Shown piece after piece: positions 23,869 to 27,095 of a DNA stretch of 27,095 nucleotides; the first letter of the stretch is position 1, and each line of letters begins with the position of its first letter. Source of the DNA: MED-G16 sp964467915 (GTDB taxonomy: Bacteria > Bacteroidota > Bacteroidia > Cytophagales > MED-G16); the NCBI GenBank assembly GCA_964467915.1, contig CAYXSW010000022.1:1-27095 (forward strand). The letters are read 5' to 3'. Both the position numbers and the translations under genes were made by a program. The notes under the pieces were generated by a model. The model searched no databases. It had not been told where the DNA came from and was given only the letters and a program-made list of their open reading frames with translations.

Positions 23869-25659
23869 ATGGATAAAATAAGAAATTTTTGCATTATTGC
23901 CCATATAGATCATGGGAAGAGTACACTTGCTGATAGATTACTAGAATTTACTCAAACTGTAGATTCAAGAGACATGACTAATCAGCTACTTGACAATATG
24001 GATCTCGAAAGAGAAAGAGGAATTACTATAAAGTCTCATGCAATTCAAATGACTCATAAAATAAACGATGTTTCTTATACTCTTAATTTAATTGATACAC
24101 CAGGTCATGTTGACTTTTCATATGAGGTTTCTCGATCTATCGCATCGTGTGAAGGAGCTTTATTGGTTGTAGACGCATCACAAGGGATACAAGCTCAAAC
24201 AATTTCTAACCTTTACTTGGCATTAGAACAGGGTTTAGAAATAATCCCTATACTAAACAAAATTGATTTGCCGGGAGCTATGATAGAGGAGGTGTCAGAT
24301 CAAATTATTGAATTAATAGGTTGTGATAAGGAAGACATATTACATGTTAGCGCTAAGGATGGGATTGGTATAGAGAATTTAATTAATCAGATAATAAAAA
24401 AGATACCGTCACCTGAAGGAGATAATAATAAGGAATTGCAGGCAATGATTTTTGATTCTGTTTATAATTCTTTTAGAGGTATTGAGGTTTTATTTAGAGT
24501 ATTTAATGGTAAAATTAGTAAAGGCGATAAGGTAAAATTTATTAATACTGGGAGAGAATATGATGTAGATGAAATTGGAATACTCAAACTTGAAAAAGAA
24601 TCTAAAAATGAAATATTATCTGGAAATGTGGGATACTTAATTTCTGGTATTAAAAATGCAAAAGAGGTAAAGGTTGGTGATACTATCACTCATGCTAAAA
24701 ATAATACCATTGAAGTAATCAAAGGATTTGAAGATGTTAAGCCAATGGTTTTTGCTGGAATTTATCCTGTTGACAGTTCTGACTATGAAGAATTAAGAAA
24801 TTCCCTTGAAAAGCTCCAATTAAATGATGCCTCTCTTGTTTGGGAACCTGAAACTTCCGCTGCTTTAGGTTTTGGGTTTAGATGTGGTTTTCTAGGGATG
24901 CTTCATATGGACATAATTCAAGAAAGACTTGAAAGAGAATTTAATATGTCAGTTATAACTACTGTTCCTTCTGTGGAGTTTAAGTGTTTCAAAACTAGTG
25001 GAGAAGTTATAAATATATATGCCCCATCTGAAATGCCCGAACCCAACGAGATTAGTAAGATAGAAGAGCCAGTAATATCTGCTCAAATTATAACAAAGTC
25101 TAACTATATAGGAGGTATAATTAAATTATGTATAGACAGACGTGGAGTATTGAAAAATCAGGTTTATTTATCAAAAGATAGGGTTGAATTGTCTTTTACC
25201 TTACCTCTTTCAGAAATAGTTTTTGATTTTTATGATAAATTAAAATCTATTTCTAGGGGATATGCCTCTCTAGATTATGAATTATCAGGATTCTTAGAAT
25301 CTAAAATGTCAAAATTAGATATTATGTTGAATGGTGATAAGGTTGATGCCCTTTCAGCTATAGTTCATCGTAACAAAGCATATTCTTGGGGAAAAAAGTT
25401 ATGTGAAAAGTTAAAAGAATTATTGCCAAGACAGATGTTTGAGATCGCAGTCCAAGCTTCTATAGGAAATAAAATTATTGCGAGGGAGACTGTAAGAGCT
25501 CTTAGAAAAAATGTTACTGCCAAATGTTATGGTGGTGATATCACAAGAAAGAGAAAGTTATTAGAAAAACAGAAAAAGGGCAAGAAGAGGATGAGACAAG
25601 TTGGTAATGTTGAAATTCCCCAAAACGCATTTTTAGCAGTATTAAAGATAGATGAGTAA
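23869..25659 (+). CDS. lepA: Elongation factor 4 (LepA), back-translocating GTPase
   Basis: Ribosome-binding GTPase related to EF-G that acts on stalled or misassembled ribosomes. The start is placed at ATG 23869 (596 residues) because MDKIRNFCIIAHIDHGKST matches the family N-terminus; a TTG four codons earlier lies in a promoter box. The G domain shows P-loop AHIDHGKS (11-18), the switch I region with RERGITIKS, DTPGHVDF and NKID. EF-G-like domains II, III and V follow, then the LepA-specific C-terminal domain: SGFLESKMSKLDIMLNGDKVDALS, RETVRALRKNVTAKCYGGDITRKRKLLEKQKKGKK and NVEIPQNAFLAVL, all diagnostic. The stop overlaps the folD start by 8 bases. Confidence 0.97.
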   Translation: MDKIRNFCIIAHIDHGKSTLADRLLEFTQTVDSRDMTNQLLDNMDLERERGITIKSHAIQMTHKINDVSYTLNLIDTPGHVDFSYEVSRSIASCEGALLVVDASQGIQAQTISNLYLALEQGLEIIPILNKIDLPGAMIEEVSDQIIELIGCDKEDILHVSAKDGIGIENLINQIIKKIPSPEGDNNKELQAMIFDSVYNSFRGIEVLFRVFNGKISKGDKVKFINTGREYDVDEIGILKLEKESKNEILSGNVGYLISGIKNAKEVKVGDTITHAKNNTIEVIKGFEDVKPMVFAGIYPVDSSDYEELRNSLEKLQLNDASLVWEPETSAALGFGFRCGFLGMLHMDIIQERLEREFNMSVITTVPSVEFKCFKTSGEVINIYAPSEMPEPNEISKIEEPVISAQIITKSNYIGGIIKLCIDRRGVLKNQVYLSKDRVELSFTLPLSEIVFDFYDKLKSISRGYASLDYELSGFLESKMSKLDIMLNGDKVDALSAIVHRNKAYSWGKKLCEKLKELLPRQMFEIAVQASIGNKIIARETVRALRKNVTAKCYGGDITRKRKLLEKQKKGKKRMRQVGNVEIPQNAFLAVLKIDE

Positions 25660-26527
25660 AATAATAGACGGAATTAAGATCTCTAAGGAGATAAAGAGTA
25701 AGATAAGAAAAAATATATTGATAGCTGCTGATAAAGGTTTTCGGCCACCATCTCTAAAGATAGTTCTTGTAGGCGGTCACGGTCCAAGTAAAATTTATGT
25801 AAATGCAAAACTTAAGGCATGTGATAGTGTTGGAATAGATGCTGAGTTAATAAGTTTAAGCGATAACATTTTACAAGAAGAATTAACGGGGTTAATTAAA
25901 AAACTTAATAAAGACGAAGGTGTTGATGGTTTTATAGTTCAGTTACCTCTTCCTGAAAGTATTAGTGTTCAAAAAGTTATAGATAATATTGATTCATCCA
26001 AAGATGTCGATGGTTTTACAAACGATAATATTGGTAGTATAACTTCAAGAAAAAAAAAGTTAATGCCAGCTACAGGTCTTGGTGTAATTACTTTAATTGA
26101 AAGGTATGCTATTGATATTGAATCTAAAAAATGTGTTGTAATCGGCTCAAGTAGAAATGTAGGAGGGGCTATAGCTCAGATGCTTGTTCAAAGAGAAGAC
26201 GTGACGGTTACAGTCTGTAATAGTAAGACTAAAAACTTAAAATCAATTACTATTGATGCGGACTTAATTATTTCAGCAGTAGGAATTCCGAACTTGGTAA
26301 CAGAAGATATGGTTAAAGATGGAGTGTCAATTATTGATGTGGGTATATCAAGAGTTGAAGATTCTTCAAAAAAGTCAGGCTTTAAAATAGTGGGTGATGT
26401 TGATTTTGATAATATATATAAGAAAGCAAAATTGATTACTCCAGTTCCTGGTGGAGTTGGTCCTATGACTATTGTTTCCCTTCTTCAGAATACCCTAAAA
26501 GTATATTGTGACAAGTTTAAAATCTAA
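25652..26527 (+). CDS. folD: Bifunctional methylene-THF dehydrogenase / methenyl-THF cyclohydrolase FolD
   Basis: Oxidises 5,10-methylene-THF and hydrolyses the product to 10-formyl-THF. The active-site pattern is complete: YVNAK with catalytic Lys, VQLPLP and DVDGF, plus the C-terminal TPVPGGVGPMT. The 291-residue length is normal. The cofactor loop is unusual: VIGSSRNVGGAIA in place of V-G-R-S-x-x-V-G-x-P, so Ser166 sits where the conserved Arg normally contacts the NADP 2'-phosphate. The preceding segment reads PATGLG rather than the usual C/A-T-P-x-G. This may mean altered NAD/NADP preference. It starts within the last 8 bases of lepA, and queE starts within its 3' end. Confidence 0.95.
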   Translation: MSKIIDGIKISKEIKSKIRKNILIAADKGFRPPSLKIVLVGGHGPSKIYVNAKLKACDSVGIDAELISLSDNILQEELTGLIKKLNKDEGVDGFIVQLPLPESISVQKVIDNIDSSKDVDGFTNDNIGSITSRKKKLMPATGLGVITLIERYAIDIESKKCVVIGSSRNVGGAIAQMLVQREDVTVTVCNSKTKNLKSITIDADLIISAVGIPNLVTEDMVKDGVSIIDVGISRVEDSSKKSGFKIVGDVDFDNIYKKAKLITPVPGGVGPMTIVSLLQNTLKVYCDKFKI

Positions 26528-27095
26528 TTCTTTACTTCCAGTTTTGGAATCCTTCTATAGTATCCAGGGTGAAGGTTTTCACTCGGGTAAACCTGCATAT
26601 TTCATCAGACTTTCAGGATGTGATGTGAAATGCCACTGGTGTGATGTGAAAGAATCATGGGATGTCTCACAAGATCAGCACCTGCATATAGATGATATAA
26701 TTAGTAGAGTGTCTAAGGCATCTGCTGAATTAGTGGTTATCACTGGAGGAGAACCGTTAATGCATGACTTATCTGTTTTAACTAAAGCGCTTAGAGATGA
26801 AGGTAAAAAAGTTCATATTGAGACTTCGGGCACTCACCCTCTTACTGGAGATTATGACTGGATATGTTTTTCCCCAAAAAAGTTTAAAGAGCCTTTAGAA
26901 GATTTCTTTTCTATTTCAGACGAGCTAAAAGTTATTATTTATAATCGATCAGACTTCAAATGGGCAGAAGAACTCTCTAAGAAGGTTAGCCAAAAAACTG
27001 AACTTATAATGCAACCGGAATGGTCAAAAGAAGAATTAATTAGTCCTTTAATTTTGGAGTATATTAAATCAAACCAAAAATGGAGAATTTCTCTT
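26508..27095 (+). CDS. queE: 7-carboxy-7-deazaguanine synthase QueE, 3' end cut by window edge
   Basis: Radical SAM enzyme of queuosine/7-deazaguanine synthesis: converts 6-carboxytetrahydropterin to 7-carboxy-7-deazaguanine. Reading from GTG 26508 gives 196 codons to the edge. The opening LESFYSIQGEGFHSGKPAYF is diagnostic, the 4Fe-4S ligands are C38, C42 and C45 (CDVKCHWC, the QueE CxxxCxxC), followed by VVITGGEPL, HIETSGTH and FSPKKFKEP. Only about 10-15 C-terminal residues are missing by comparison with the family. No ATG is available upstream of the conserved start, so GTG is chosen. It overlaps folD by 20 bases in another frame, which implies translational coupling. Confidence 0.93.
   Translation, partial: MTSLKSNSLLPVLESFYSIQGEGFHSGKPAYFIRLSGCDVKCHWCDVKESWDVSQDQHLHIDDIISRVSKASAELVVITGGEPLMHDLSVLTKALRDEGKKVHIETSGTHPLTGDYDWICFSPKKFKEPLEDFFSISDELKVIIYNRSDFKWAEELSKKVSQKTELIMQPEWSKEELISPLILEYIKSNQKWRISL

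Noticed and set aside
1..27095. Mobile elements, CRISPR arrays, phage genes, defence islands
   Set aside because: No transposase, integrase, direct-repeat array or known defence domain was found. Base composition looks even throughout, and nearly all genes are housekeeping.

Overview
The window is a gene-dense, AT-rich stretch (about 30 percent G+C by eye) of a Bacteroidetes chromosome, most likely an uncultured, probably marine member of the Flavobacteriia with a small genome. Supporting signs are -7 promoter boxes of the TAnnTTTG type, A-rich leaders without Shine-Dalgarno sequences, and Bacteroidetes-style versions of DnaJ, the histidine kinase, PfkB heptose kinase, WbqC and the alkyltransferase-like protein. 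Most genes abut or overlap by 1 to 8 bases. There are no insertion sequences, phage genes or CRISPR arrays, and no gene-free stretch over about 120 bases.

Layout. (1) Bases 1-6948, minus strand: recR, a class I aminotransferase, an RfaE1-like heptose kinase, adk and obgE form one chain. A 57-base gap with a 9-bp inverted repeat around a -7 box follows, then grpE, dnaJ and a histidine kinase cut by the left edge. (2) 7042-8490, plus: a sodium/solute symporter. (3) 8473-12542, minus: mltG, a YbgC-type thioesterase, a YihY/BrkB membrane protein, tRNA-Ser(UGA) with its own promoter, a Cys-less alkyltransferase-like protein and an uncharacterised outer-membrane protein. (4) 12570-15749, plus: a WbqC-family protein and clpC. 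(5) 15742-16488, minus: fabG. (6) 16605-17993, plus: lpdA. (7) 17988-21340, minus: a coupled operon of an Rpe-like/CBS fusion, DAHP synthase, a KdsC-like phosphatase and sucD. (8) 21419 to the right edge, plus: phoD, an LpxL-like acyltransferase, lepA, folD and a partial queE that starts with GTG inside folD.

Most genes are housekeeping: protein quality control (GrpE, DnaJ, ClpC), translation and tRNA modification (LepA, tRNA-Ser, QueE), envelope building (heptose kinase, KdsC-like, LpxL-like, MltG, FabG), central metabolism (LpdA, SucD, Adk, FolD, DAHP synthase) and DNA repair (RecR, ATL). No complete new defence or mobile system is visible. The least ordinary items are the Rpe-like/CBS fusion and its operon, the inverted repeat at grpE, a FolD lacking the GRS-motif arginine, the reduced DnaJ zinc finger, and promoters so close to start codons that two of them contain in-frame TTG codons easily mistaken for starts.
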